Source: Prochlorococcus marinus XMU1410 (GTDB taxonomy: Bacteria; Cyanobacteriota; Cyanobacteriia; PCC-6307; Cyanobiaceae). Taken from it: DNA of 64,000 nucleotides. Below, piece after piece: positions 29,902 through 36,447 of the stretch (position 1 is the first letter of the stretch; each line of letters begins with the position of its first letter). Made by a program: the position numbers and the translations under genes. The DNA lies in the NCBI RefSeq assembly GCF_017696085.1, contig NZ_JAAORH010000001.1:806001-870000 (forward strand), in the 5' to 3' direction. Under the pieces are notes generated by a model. That model saw only the letters and a list, made by a program, of their open reading frames with translations. It did not search any database and was not told the origin of the DNA.

Positions 29902-29907
29902 TATAAT
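29902..29907 (+). promoter_or_regulatory. -10 element for the 29926 gene
   Basis: TATAAT lies 18 bp before the ATG of the downstream small membrane protein. The short distance implies a very short 5' leader. No clear -35 box is visible. Confidence 0.45.
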
Positions 29908-29925
29908 TAACCAAAACCTTTTAAA

Positions 29926-30237
29926 ATGAATTTAAACATCAATAAATATATACTTTCTCTTATCTTTACTGGCTTGATTTTTATTCTCATTCCCTCGACT
30001 ACATACGCAAATGAAATAGGTAGTATAACTCAATATTTTGGTATTACTCAACAGAAGACTGTTATAAATTACGAAAAAAGTCAGCCTTCATCTATTGATA
30101 ATCCTGTAGTGGATCCAAATTTTAACACTATGAGATCAAAAGATACTGAGAGTTCAACTGCTACTTATATAGTTATAGGTTTGTTAATTGCTGCCACAAT
30201 TATTCCTCTAGCAACATGGTGGTATTTCTCTAAATAA
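29926..30237 (+). CDS. Bitopic small protein with signal peptide
   Basis: A 103-residue protein with two hydrophobic segments. Residues 9-28 form a cleavable signal peptide ending SSTTYANE-like (predicted cleavage after TYA), and residues 79-98 form a transmembrane helix near the C-terminus (YIVIGLLIAATIIPLATWWY). The part between is polar and Ser/Asn/Pro-rich and would lie in the periplasm or thylakoid lumen. I do not recognise the family. It sits 10 bp upstream of cobU, so the two may share a transcript. Confidence 0.7.
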   Translation: MNLNINKYILSLIFTGLIFILIPSTTYANEIGSITQYFGITQQKTVINYEKSQPSSIDNPVVDPNFNTMRSKDTESSTATYIVIGLLIAATIIPLATWWYFSK

Positions 30238-30247
30238 TAGAGAATTT

Positions 30248-30808
30248 ATGAATGCCAAGGATTTAAATATTAGTAAATATTCAACTCATATAGTTTTTAT
30301 TACAGGGGGGACAAAGAGTGGGAAAAGTGAATTCGCTGAGCATCTTGCTAAGGAGATAAAAAAATTATCATATGTTGCCTTATCTGAAAACAATTTGGAT
30401 GATAAAGAATGGCAAGATAAAATTAATTTACATCGAAAAAGAAGGCCAAAAGATTGGAAATTAATAGAAACGACAGATCTATTAGATACATTAAGGAATG
30501 AAGAAGGTCCATTATTGATAGATTCTATTGGGGGATTCGTTATGAAAATTATTGGCAAGGAACAAAATGAATGGTCAACAAAAATGAATTCACTTATAAG
30601 TCTCTTAATGAAAAGAAAAAGCATAACAATTATTGTTGGAGAACAAGTAGGTTGGAGTTTGGTCTCTGAATATAAAATTGGTAATAAATATATTGAGAGA
30701 ATCGGCGAACTTCAAAAGAGAATAACCAAAATATCAAAAGATAATTGGCTGGCCATAAACGGCAGAGCAATCAAAATAGATGAAATAAGTATTGAAATAC
30801 CTACTTAA
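30248..30808 (+). CDS. cobU: Adenosylcobinamide kinase / cobinamide-phosphate guanylyltransferase
   Basis: Bifunctional enzyme that phosphorylates adenosylcobinamide and attaches GMP when the cobalamin lower ligand is assembled. It has 186 residues. The P-loop GGTKSGKS lies near residues 20-27; RKRRPKDW, LIDSIGGFV and the GEQVGWSLVSEYKIG stretch are typical of the family. ATG start. It ends 2 bp before the trmL start. Together with cobN it shows that this organism makes a corrinoid, which metH here needs. Confidence 0.92.
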   Translation: MNAKDLNISKYSTHIVFITGGTKSGKSEFAEHLAKEIKKLSYVALSENNLDDKEWQDKINLHRKRRPKDWKLIETTDLLDTLRNEEGPLLIDSIGGFVMKIIGKEQNEWSTKMNSLISLLMKRKSITIIVGEQVGWSLVSEYKIGNKYIERIGELQKRITKISKDNWLAINGRAIKIDEISIEIPT

Positions 30809-30810
30809 AA

Positions 30811-31293
30811 TTGGAAGTCGCTCTTTTTGAACCTAGAATCCCACAAAATACTGGTAATATTGCCAGATCATGTGCTGCATTTAATATACCTTTAAATCTT
30901 ATAGAGCCCTTGGGTTTTAAACTAGAAGATAAATATTTAAAAAGAGCAGGTTTAGACTATTGGCCTTTAGTTACTGTTAATCAGTATGAGAATTTTGAAA
31001 AATTTTTAGCGTCAAAATCAACAAAAAGAATAATCTCTTTTAGTAAAAAAAATGGATTATATTTGAAGGATTTTAAATTTAAGCAAGATGATATTTTGTT
31101 ATTTGGGAGAGAAGATTTAGGATTACCCGATTCCATTATTGATAAGAGCGACTTTTTAATATCAATATTTATGCCGAATATACAGACTGGAAACAATGAT
31201 CAAAAAGGTGTTAGAAGTCTAAACCTTTCTGTAGCATGCGGAATTGCTATATATGAGGCCCACAAACAAATAAATTTTCAAAATGGTAATTAA
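30811..31293 (+). CDS. trmL: tRNA (cytidine/uridine-34-2'-O)-methyltransferase, SPOUT family
   Basis: A 160-residue SpoU/TrmL-type methyltransferase that 2'-O-methylates the wobble nucleotide of certain tRNA-Leu. SPOUT motifs are visible: motif 1 EPRIPQNTGNIARSCAA near the N-terminus, motif 2 LLFGREDLGLPD, and motif 3 GVRSLNLSVACGIAIYE, which forms the S-adenosylmethionine knot. The start is TTG at 30811 directly before the conserved EVALFEPRIP. It lies 2 bp after cobU and 29 bp before tRNA-Met. Confidence 0.93.
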   Translation: MEVALFEPRIPQNTGNIARSCAAFNIPLNLIEPLGFKLEDKYLKRAGLDYWPLVTVNQYENFEKFLASKSTKRIISFSKKNGLYLKDFKFKQDDILLFGREDLGLPDSIIDKSDFLISIFMPNIQTGNNDQKGVRSLNLSVACGIAIYEAHKQINFQNGN

Positions 31294-31322
31294 GTACAAC
31301 CAATGCCTTACAATATTCCCAT

Positions 31323-31396
<74 letters not shown>

Positions 31397-31463
31397 TTTT
31401 CAATACTTTTCAATTGAAGAACATAGGTGAAATTTTAATTTAATTAAACAATTAAAGACAATA

Positions 31464-31751
31464 ATGGTTAATTCACTCGGCACAGTCTTAGATCCAAAAA
31501 AATCTAAAGCAAAATATCCAGAAGCAAGAGTTATAGTTCTTGATGACAATTTTAATACTTTTCAGCATGTCGCAAATTGCCTTCTAACAATAATCCCAAG
31601 CATAAGTGAACAAAGGGCATGGGATCTAACCATTAAAGTTGACAAGACAGGATCTGCAGAGGTTTGGAGAGGTAATCTTGAACAAGCAGAGTTATATCAT
31701 GAGCAACTATTTAGCAAAGGATTAACAATGGCTCCAATTGAGAAAACATAA
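31464..31751 (+). CDS. clpS: ATP-dependent Clp protease adaptor ClpS
   Basis: N-recognin-type adaptor that delivers substrates with destabilising N-terminal residues to the Clp chaperone ClpC/ClpA. It has 95 residues. The core reads ARVIVLDDNFNTFQHVANCLL, then an amphipathic helix SEQRAWDLTIKVDKTGSAEVW. The N-terminal extension is short. Relative to classic ClpS, the VHxxG segment reads VDKTG, so the histidine is replaced. The substrate pocket may therefore differ, but I have not compared it with close homologs. A DUF1651 gene follows at 11 bp. Confidence 0.9.
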   Translation: MVNSLGTVLDPKKSKAKYPEARVIVLDDNFNTFQHVANCLLTIIPSISEQRAWDLTIKVDKTGSAEVWRGNLEQAELYHEQLFSKGLTMAPIEKT

Positions 31752-31762
31752 AATAAGTAAGA

Positions 31763-32014
31763 TTGAAAGAAAATTATTGGCTTATAAATTCGAATCGTTC
31801 AAGGGTTAAAAGGTTTTCAAAGAATAATCAAAATAAAGATAAATTTTTTGAATATATGTTTATTTACTCTGGAAGAATTCTTGGTGTTCTAGGAAAAGAA
31901 CCACCTCTTATGACAACCAGAGAAGAACTTATAGTTGATAAAGCTAGAGATGAATGGAGAAAGTTAATCTCTCATGGTTGGAGGAGAACCAAACCAGTTT
32001 GGGAAGACTATTAG
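31763..32014 (+). CDS. DUF1651 family small protein
   Basis: An 83-residue protein that fits the picocyanobacterial DUF1651 family: an N-terminal WLINSNRSRVKRFSK, a central PPLMTTREELIVDKARDEW and a terminal LISHGWRRTKPVWEDY. Function unknown. Start is TTG at 31763, 11 bp after clpS, so it is probably co-transcribed with it. DUF1651 genes are often small and multi-copy in Prochlorococcus and Synechococcus (family knowledge). Confidence 0.8.
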   Translation: MKENYWLINSNRSRVKRFSKNNQNKDKFFEYMFIYSGRILGVLGKEPPLMTTREELIVDKARDEWRKLISHGWRRTKPVWEDY

Positions 32015-32368
32015 TATCCAATATTGTTACTAGGATTAGTTATATAAATTATGAGATTTAGGACGTAATTAGCGGGTAAATTTAATGGCTTCAAAAGTAA
32101 CAAAGCCATTCCTTGAGTCACATTAAATTCTTTATTTTTCATAAAAAAATAAAAGTCTCATTTCAATTATAAAAAGACTGTCAAATACAAACTAAAAATA
32201 ATGAAAAAAAGATACATAAGCATTTATTGATTAAGAATTTTCTAGATAAATAATATCTAAAACTTATTTTAAAAAAATTATAGATTTAGAGTTACTTGTT
32301 TTTTTTTAACAAAAAAATAAACGTTATAATTTAAAAATCCCTACTATTTATTACTTAATAAATATCCA
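32015..32368. other. Intergenic region after the DUF1651 gene
   Basis: About 354 bp with no gene longer than 20 codons. An 8-bp hairpin, AATGGCTT (32084-32091) with AAGCCATT (32103-32110) and an 11-nt loop, is present, but no T-run follows. A TATAAT box at 32325-32330 suits the 49-codon gene at 32369. Confidence 0.5.
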
Positions 32369-32518
32369 ATGAAATATTTCATCACAAGCAAAAGATCAAG
32401 AGCATTATTTGGTATTGGAATAGTTGCTATAAGTATTGGATTAATATCAAAAAAAATAGTTAACTATCCAACTGGAGGATGTATGAAAGGTACTCAAGAA
32501 ATAACCTTTAATATCTAG
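32369..32518 (+). CDS. 49-residue single-helix membrane protein
   Basis: ATG at 32369 and TAG at 32516-32518. A short basic N-terminus (MKYFITSKRSR) is followed by one hydrophobic helix (ALFGIGIVAISIGLIS) and a polar tail with a single cysteine (YPTGGCMKG). The basic flank predicts an N-in orientation. A TATAAT at 32325-32330 could drive it. Function unknown; small size and lack of neighbours in frame keep confidence moderate. Confidence 0.5.
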   Translation: MKYFITSKRSRALFGIGIVAISIGLISKKIVNYPTGGCMKGTQEITFNI

Positions 32519-32541
32519 CAATTAATCATCTTACATTTTTC

Positions 32542-32931
32542 TTAATTCTTAAATCCAGTCAACTTTGATAACTCTTTTAGTGAAAGTAAACCTAAAATTA
32601 GTTTTCCATTTATTTCCCATGTGGGAAACCCTTTAATTTTTTTATCAATACATAACTGAGTTTGACTGTTTATGCCATCTCTTGCACATTCAACCACATT
32701 AAGTTCTCTATAAGCTTGCTTACCAAATAATTCACTTTGATTAAGGCAATTAGGACACCAATATGCTGAATATTTAACTACACCATTATCTTTGAGGTAT
32801 TTTGCCAACTCGATTGATTCCCTAGTGCTTTCTGAGGTGACTATAAGTTCTCTCTGATTATTTAAGTGGGAGCTATTTACAACATTTGAGAAAGGAAGCA
32901 AAACTAATAGTGGGATTAATAGGTGTTTCAT
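32542..32931 (-). CDS. Exported thioredoxin-like protein, VKOR-partner type
   Basis: A 129-residue protein with a signal peptide (about 1-20, LLIPLLVLLPFSNVVNSS) and a thioredoxin-like fold with the redox pair Cys59-Pro-Asn-Cys62 in SAYWCPNCLNQSELFG. A second pair (Cys82, Cys94) and the cis-proline region GFPTWEINGKL match the thioredoxin domain fused to the C-terminus of cyanobacterial VKOR homologs. Here the domain is separate and exported, so it probably forms or shuffles disulfides in the periplasm or lumen together with a VKOR encoded elsewhere. Its ATG overlaps the stop of the upstream 50-codon gene (ATGA). Confidence 0.82.
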   Translation of the reverse strand: MKHLLIPLLVLLPFSNVVNSSHLNNQRELIVTSESTRESIELAKYLKDNGVVKYSAYWCPNCLNQSELFGKQAYRELNVVECARDGINSQTQLCIDKKIKGFPTWEINGKLILGLLSLKELSKLTGFKN

Positions 32932-33080
32932 TTATTTACTACTTTTCCTCCATATTTTCTTACTACCTTATCAAGCAAAATTCGTATATCTTTATTTTTA
33001 AGTTTCTCTATTTGCTGAAGATTTTCAAGAATATCACATATTTGATCCTGTGTATCTTCATTTAATTCACTTACTGCCAT
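32928..33080 (-). CDS. 50-residue protein coupled to the thioredoxin-like gene
   Basis: ATG at 33080-33078 and TGA at 32930-32928. The sequence is helical and charged (MAVSELNEDTQDQICDILEN, then QQIEKLKNKDIRILLDKVV) with a basic end. Its stop overlaps the start of the thioredoxin-like gene as ATGA, the arrangement of translationally coupled genes, which supports both reading frames. A TATAAA-type -10 lies about 20 bp upstream on this strand. Function unknown. Confidence 0.62.
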   Translation of the reverse strand: MAVSELNEDTQDQICDILENLQQIEKLKNKDIRILLDKVVRKYGGKVVNK

Positions 33081-33169
33081 TTATATTTAGAGTTTTTATA
33101 ATCCAATTTTAAATCAAAAGTAAATTTACAGACTTATTGTATTTATATTTTTTTATTGCTATTTTTTTT

Positions 33170-33212
33170 AAGCGGGCTAAGGTTCATATCTCCACGAGGA
33201 TTTAGTCCGCTT
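33170..33212 (+). ncRNA. Candidate structured RNA or terminator hairpin
   Basis: An 11-bp stem pairs AAGCGGGCTAA (33170-33180) with TTAGTCCGCTT (33202-33212), with one G-U pair. The 21-nt loop holds a small inner TCC/GGA stem. It is the most GC-rich stretch for hundreds of bases. AATTTTTA follows on the plus strand, and a TATAAT sits at 33097-33102, so a plus-strand small RNA of about 100 nt ending here is possible. No plus-strand gene needs a terminator at this spot. I cannot match it to a known family. Confidence 0.45.
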
Positions 33213-33330
33213 AATTTTTAAAGATTCAATTTATATTGGGTCCTTCTTTAAGAAATCAATTAGAAATATTAAAAATATTTACTTTGTTTAATTTCTAAAT
33301 TCCATTGAAAAGCATTCTTATATAAACATT

Positions 33331-33347
33331 AATAGTGTGACACTATT
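33331..33347. promoter_or_regulatory. Perfect 17-bp palindrome, downstream copy of the RHH-gene operator
   Basis: AATAGTGT-G-ACACTATT, with 8-bp arms around one base. It overlaps the last base of the ribbon-helix-helix gene's stop codon. Its core AGTGTGACACT recurs upstream of the same gene. No T-run follows on either strand, which argues against a terminator. Confidence 0.65.
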
Positions 33348-33712
33348 TATTCAATAATGTTGTTATTTCGCTTCATAACTTTCTTAAAATATTTAAACTC
33401 AATAAATTCATGCATCATTTTGATATCATCAGATAATACTTTTTTATTAACTGCATATTCGTCCACATTAAGAGAAGAACTATTATTTTCAGAAAATGTT
33501 TCGTCATAAAAAGAAAAGTTTATAGAATCCTTATTATTATTGTTAATTTGACCATAAGATTCATTTAACACTCCTCGAGACCTTAACGCTTCCTCAACCA
33601 ATAAACCTGTGACTTTTGACTGACTAAACTCATTTGCTGTGCACAATTTTTCAATAATTTCATGCACTTCTTCACTTGGCAAAAAACCAATTCTTTTCCT
33701 CGGAGAGGGCAT
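33347..33712 (-). CDS. Ribbon-helix-helix regulator
   Basis: A 121-residue protein whose first 50 residues look like a CopG/Arc-type ribbon-helix-helix module: a basic start (MPSPRKRIGFLPSEE), then helix A (VHEIIEKLCTANEF) and helix B (SKVTGLLVEEALRSRGVL). The rest is low-complexity and Asn/Ser-rich, with a final basic helix. ATG start. Matching AGTGT-ACACT palindromes lie 14-46 bp upstream of the start and at the stop codon, so autoregulation is likely (inference). It is monocistronic and has no toxin-like partner beside it. Confidence 0.8.
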   Translation of the reverse strand: MPSPRKRIGFLPSEEVHEIIEKLCTANEFSQSKVTGLLVEEALRSRGVLNESYGQINNNNKDSINFSFYDETFSENNSSSLNVDEYAVNKKVLSDDIKMMHEFIEFKYFKKVMKRNNNIIE

Positions 33713-33725
33713 AATAAAAAAAATT

Positions 33726-33736
33726 AGTGTGACACT
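33726..33736. promoter_or_regulatory. Operator palindrome, proximal upstream copy
   Basis: AGTGT-G-ACACT, identical to the core of the downstream palindrome. It sits 14 bp upstream of the RHH gene start on the minus strand, in the promoter or leader region. Confidence 0.65.
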
Positions 33737-33747
33737 TGCACATTATA

Positions 33748-33758
33748 AGTGTTGCACT
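33748..33758. promoter_or_regulatory. Operator palindrome, distal upstream copy
   Basis: AGTG-TTG-CACT, a diverged form of the same dyad. Its centre is 22 bp from that of the proximal copy, about two helical turns, so proteins bound at the two sites would be on the same face of the DNA. The plus-strand gene at 33788 starts 30 bp away and may be controlled by the same sites. Confidence 0.55.
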
Positions 33759-33787
33759 ATATTTGATTTAAGTCAACTAATTTTGCT

Positions 33788-33940
33788 ATGCATATTTTAT
33801 TATTTCCTGTCGGATTTATTCTTTGGTATCTAGCTTATGAAGCAAAACCTATCATTAATGATGAAGTAACACTTAATTGGGAAGAAAAAAATACAATTAA
33901 AAGAAATAAACTTTTAAATATAATAAACGAAAGCTTTTAA
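33788..33940 (+). CDS. 50-residue small membrane protein
   Basis: ATG at 33788, TAA at 33938-33940. One short hydrophobic N-terminal helix (MHILLFPVGFILWYLAYEA) is followed by a charged tail. It is divergent from the RHH regulator and shares its operator-containing gap (33713-33787). Its last four bases overlap the end of the convergent gene. Function unknown; the arrangement next to a regulator is suggestive only. Confidence 0.55.
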   Translation: MHILLFPVGFILWYLAYEAKPIINDEVTLNWEEKNTIKRNKLLNIINESF

Positions 33941-34116
33941 AATTTACTGTTAATCGATTTTGACCATTCCTTGTGCTTATTATCTAGATCTGAGATTAAC
34001 TGTTTTTGATAAGTAAATTTGAGTTGATTTTCGTTAAGTGATTTTTTTGTGATAATCATCTCTTTAGAGTAAAAATATGGAGTGTTAGAACTCCTAATTT
34101 TTTTTTTGACTTCCAT
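33937..34116 (-). CDS. 59-residue basic protein of unknown function
   Basis: ATG at 34116-34114 and TAA at 33939-33937. The sequence is rich in Lys and Ser (MEVKKKIRSSNTPYFYSKEM, later FTYQKQLISDLDNKHKEW), soluble and probably helical in its second half. It converges with the small membrane protein gene with a 4-bp overlap. No family recognised. Confidence 0.5.
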   Translation of the reverse strand: MEVKKKIRSSNTPYFYSKEMIITKKSLNENQLKFTYQKQLISDLDNKHKEWSKSINSKF

Positions 34117-34278
34117 ATAATCAATTTATCTATTTTTTTTATATGACTTAAAAGGTTATAGTCTCAATATTTTTATATTCTTTTTATATTTCCTTCATAT
34201 GTGTTTTTAGCACGTTTGTAAAAAATATTAGTTTATTAAATAATAAAGGCTATATTTAAACAAAATATATGTTTTATC

Positions 34279-34452
34279 ATGAATCTAAAGGAGAGAGGGA
34301 TTACTGTTGGAGATTTACTAATATTACTAATAATAATAATCACTTCTACAATACTAATTAAATCATTTAACAAGGATAAGAAAACAACACTTAATTATAG
34401 TAATCAAGAGCAAGTTTCTTACAAGGAAAATTACTATCAAAAATTTATTTGA
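34279..34452 (+). CDS. 57-residue single-helix membrane protein
   Basis: ATG at 34279 and TGA at 34450-34452. The start is preceded by a TTATC stretch without a strong Shine-Dalgarno sequence. A Gly/Asp-containing beginning (MNLKERGITVGDL) leads into a strongly hydrophobic helix (LILLIIIITSTILI) and a basic, Tyr-rich tail ending YYQKFI. The shape (soluble start, one helix, basic tail) recalls small picocyanobacterial membrane proteins. No family name recognised. Confidence 0.58.
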   Translation: MNLKERGITVGDLLILLIIIITSTILIKSFNKDKKTTLNYSNQEQVSYKENYYQKFI

Positions 34453-34562
34453 ATAGCTTATATAAATTATTTATAAAACTCTTAATTAATTGAATTAACT
34501 AGTAAGTATCTCTTATGTAAATTTCAGGAATTAATGATTATCAAAAAATGAGTTTATGTATT

Positions 34563-34739
34563 TTAAATATTTTGATTAAATGATTTAGAACTTTCCCATT
34601 TCAAGTTATCCTTTAAATCATTGATATCATTTGATATTGAAACTAAATTAACCATTTGAAGAATTTGACTTTTATTTAGCCTATTAATAACAATAAGTTT
34701 ATTAAGCATTTCTAAAACAGATTTATCATTAATATTCAT
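34563..34739 (-). CDS. 58-residue helical protein of unknown function
   Basis: ATG at 34739-34737 and TAA at 34565-34563. Soluble and mostly helical (MNINDKSVLEMLNKLIVINR, then QILQMVNLVSISNDINDL) with regularly spaced leucine, isoleucine and valine. A short coiled coil or helical hairpin is likely. It stands alone between two plus-strand small genes. Function unknown. Confidence 0.5.
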   Translation of the reverse strand: MNINDKSVLEMLNKLIVINRLNKSQILQMVNLVSISNDINDLKDNLKWESSKSFNQNI

Positions 34740-34926
34740 TATTTGTATAAAAAGCTATGATCCTTCAATTCAAATACTTTATATAATAACTTTAAAAATT
34801 TCATCATATTTTTTATGCTAAATATAAAAAATATTTATAAAATCGTCAAAAATAAAACTTTTACTTATATGAAAATATCTTAAGCTCAGTTTCTTATAAA
34901 TTCGTTTATTGTAAAAAGAAAAAAAA

Positions 34927-35097
34927 ATGAAAAAAAACTCCAAGAAAGATTACCTTAATAGAGATGAAATTAATGAAATGATTGAATCAGCTTTAAGGAG
35001 ACATAATAGAAGATCTACAATAATATCAAGCGTACTTGGCTGGATCTTAATTGGAGGTTATTCGTTTGGACTTTTTCAAGCAGTTCAAAATGTCTAA
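34927..35097 (+). CDS. 56-residue small membrane protein
   Basis: ATG at 34927 and TAA at 35095-35097, preceded by an A-rich GAAAAA leader. The N-terminal half is charged and helical (DYLNRDEINEMIESALRRHN with arginines) and the second half is one hydrophobic helix with small residues (ILIGGYSFGLFQAV). It is probably membrane-anchored with its N-terminus in the cytoplasm. Function unknown. Confidence 0.58.
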   Translation: MKKNSKKDYLNRDEINEMIESALRRHNRRSTIISSVLGWILIGGYSFGLFQAVQNV

Positions 35098-35160
35098 TTA
35101 ATCTTTTCTTTAAATAAGAACTTCCTAAGTGATAAATTAATATAAGATTAATTATTTTTT

Positions 35161-35382
35161 ATGAGGGAATATATTAAGGCAAATCTTACAGTGATAAGAA
35201 AATATTTAAAAAAACGAAAAAAGTATACATCAAAATTAAATAATGCTTCGATAATGGAAGAATTCAAAGAATGGAGTAATGATCCATTACCTGAGACAGA
35301 ATCAATATGGACTTTACCTGACTTAACGAGGAATGAAAGACTAAAAAATTTTTGTCGCTCAATTAAGAAGGAAATAAGATGA
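35161..35382 (+). CDS. 73-residue basic protein of unknown function
   Basis: A soluble, basic N-terminal half (MREYIKANLTVIRKYLKKRK) followed by a short conserved-looking motif, EEFKEWSNDPLPETESIWTLP, and a basic helix. ATG start at 35161. The Trp/Pro-rich centre and the two basic helices suggest a nucleic-acid or membrane-surface contact, but no family is recognised. It converges on the small gene ending at 35387, 4 bp away. Confidence 0.6.
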   Translation: MREYIKANLTVIRKYLKKRKKYTSKLNNASIMEEFKEWSNDPLPETESIWTLPDLTRNERLKNFCRSIKKEIR

Positions 35383-35386
35383 GTTT

Positions 35387-35545
35387 TTAACTACCTAGTT
35401 GTATATGATTTACCTTTAAGTAAAAATAACCGGCAAATCCAACTATATTCAAAATTACAACAAAAATCCAAGCTCCAATTGGCTGATTAGAATCAAATTT
35501 TTTTATTTTAACTTTTTCCTTTAGTCTTTCAATATATTTAGCCAT
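35387..35545 (-). CDS. 52-residue single-helix membrane protein
   Basis: ATG at 35545-35543, TAA at 35389-35387. A basic, helical N-terminus (MAKYIERLKEKVKIKKF) precedes one hydrophobic helix (IGAWIFVVILNIVGFAGYFY) and a short tail. Clear positive-inside topology. No family recognised. The 302-bp stretch from here to 35847 holds no further gene; it contains the peroxiredoxin promoter. Confidence 0.58.
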   Translation of the reverse strand: MAKYIERLKEKVKIKKFDSNQPIGAWIFVVILNIVGFAGYFYLKVNHIQLGS

Positions 35546-35765
35546 AATTAAAAATATTAAAAAGAATATTTCTAATTATAGAGAGTTAAATTTTAAGGAA
35601 TCTTAAATAAAATAAAATTTCTTTTAATTCAAATTTTTATTGTCTAGCCTATTAATGGGATATTTAATTAACTCCTTTTTGAGATTTTTTAAAAGTTTAT
35701 TGTGATTCAAAATTGTAAATTTCCTAGTAAAGGAATAATGCCATTTCATTGAATTAAAAAAAAAC

Positions 35766-35817
35766 TTGCTAATTCATTATTAATAAAATTATAATACTAA
35801 TTACGGTCAAACAGACC
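35766..35817 (+). promoter_or_regulatory. Peroxiredoxin promoter with downstream dyad
   Basis: A -35-like TTGCTA (35766-35771), an 18-bp spacer and a perfect -10 TATAAT (35790-35795). About 10 bp further, the dyad GGTC-AAACA-GACC (35805-35817) lies at the expected transcription start or early leader, where it could act as an operator or a leader hairpin. Confidence 0.6.
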
Positions 35818-35847
35818 ATACATAATTTAAATAAGGACAAATTTTTC

Positions 35848-36432
35848 ATGAGCTTAAAAGTAGGCCAAGAAGCACCAGACTTTAGTGCTACAGCAGTATA
35901 TGATCAAGAGTTTAAGGAGATTACACTTTCAGGTCTAAGAGGTAAATGGGTTGTTCTATTCTTTTATCCACTAGATTTTACATTTGTATGTCCAACTGAA
36001 ATCACAGCATTTAGTGATAGATACCAAGATTTCTCGGCACTTAATACGGAAATACTTGGTGTATCAGTTGATAGCAAACACTGTCATTTGGCTTGGATAC
36101 AAACCCCAAGAAATGAAGGTGGTATAGGTGATATTAACTATCCGTTAGTTTCCGACTTAAAAAGAGAAATTTGCCAGGCTTACAATGTTCTAAATGATGA
36201 TGGGGAGGCTGATAGAGGTTTATTTCTTATCAATCCCGAAGGAGTAGTTATGCATACGACTGTTAACAAGGCTCCTGTAGGTAGAAATGTTGATGAAACG
36301 CTAAGGATTCTTCAAGGCTATCAATACGTTGCGGCAAACCCCGATGAAGTATGTCCAGCAAACTGGACACCCGGGGAGAAAACAATGTTAGAAGACCCAA
36401 AAGGTAGTAAGGAATATTTTTCTGCGCTATAG
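35848..36432 (+). CDS. 2-Cys peroxiredoxin
   Basis: Thioredoxin-dependent peroxidase that reduces hydrogen peroxide and organic peroxides. It has 194 residues. The peroxidatic cysteine is Cys48 in FTFVCPTE and the resolving cysteine is Cys169 in EVCPANW, so it is a typical 2-Cys enzyme that acts as a dimer. The GGIGD motif that marks overoxidation-sensitive forms is present at 91-95, though the C-terminal YF motif is reduced (KEYFSAL). ATG start. It is preceded by its own strong promoter and followed by a bidirectional hairpin at 36503. Confidence 0.96.
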   Translation: MSLKVGQEAPDFSATAVYDQEFKEITLSGLRGKWVVLFFYPLDFTFVCPTEITAFSDRYQDFSALNTEILGVSVDSKHCHLAWIQTPRNEGGIGDINYPLVSDLKREICQAYNVLNDDGEADRGLFLINPEGVVMHTTVNKAPVGRNVDETLRILQGYQYVAANPDEVCPANWTPGEKTMLEDPKGSKEYFSAL

Positions 36433-36447
36433 GAGAATTAGAAACAT

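Noticed and set aside
31464-31751. ClpS as a non-functional copy because the VHxxG histidine reads Asp
   Set aside because: The rest of the fold is well kept, and cyanobacteria have more than one ClpS type, so the change alone does not show loss of function.
32084-32110. 8-bp hairpin as a terminator for clpS-DUF1651
   Set aside because: The stem (AATGGCTT/AAGCCATT) is weak, has an 11-nt loop and no following T-run.
33331-33347. Palindrome at the RHH stop codon as a transcription terminator
   Set aside because: There is no T-run on either strand, and the same dyad occurs twice in the promoter region, so an operator explains it better.
33639-33833. 64-codon plus-strand frame across the RHH gene start
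   Set aside because: It is antisense to the conserved ribbon-helix-helix coding region and its upstream operator. Composition is not protein-like.
34100-34560. Further degenerate copies of the 47-bp repeat (TTATATAA and AGTCTCA fragments)
   Set aside because: Only 7-10 bp matches remain, which is expected by chance in DNA this AT-rich.
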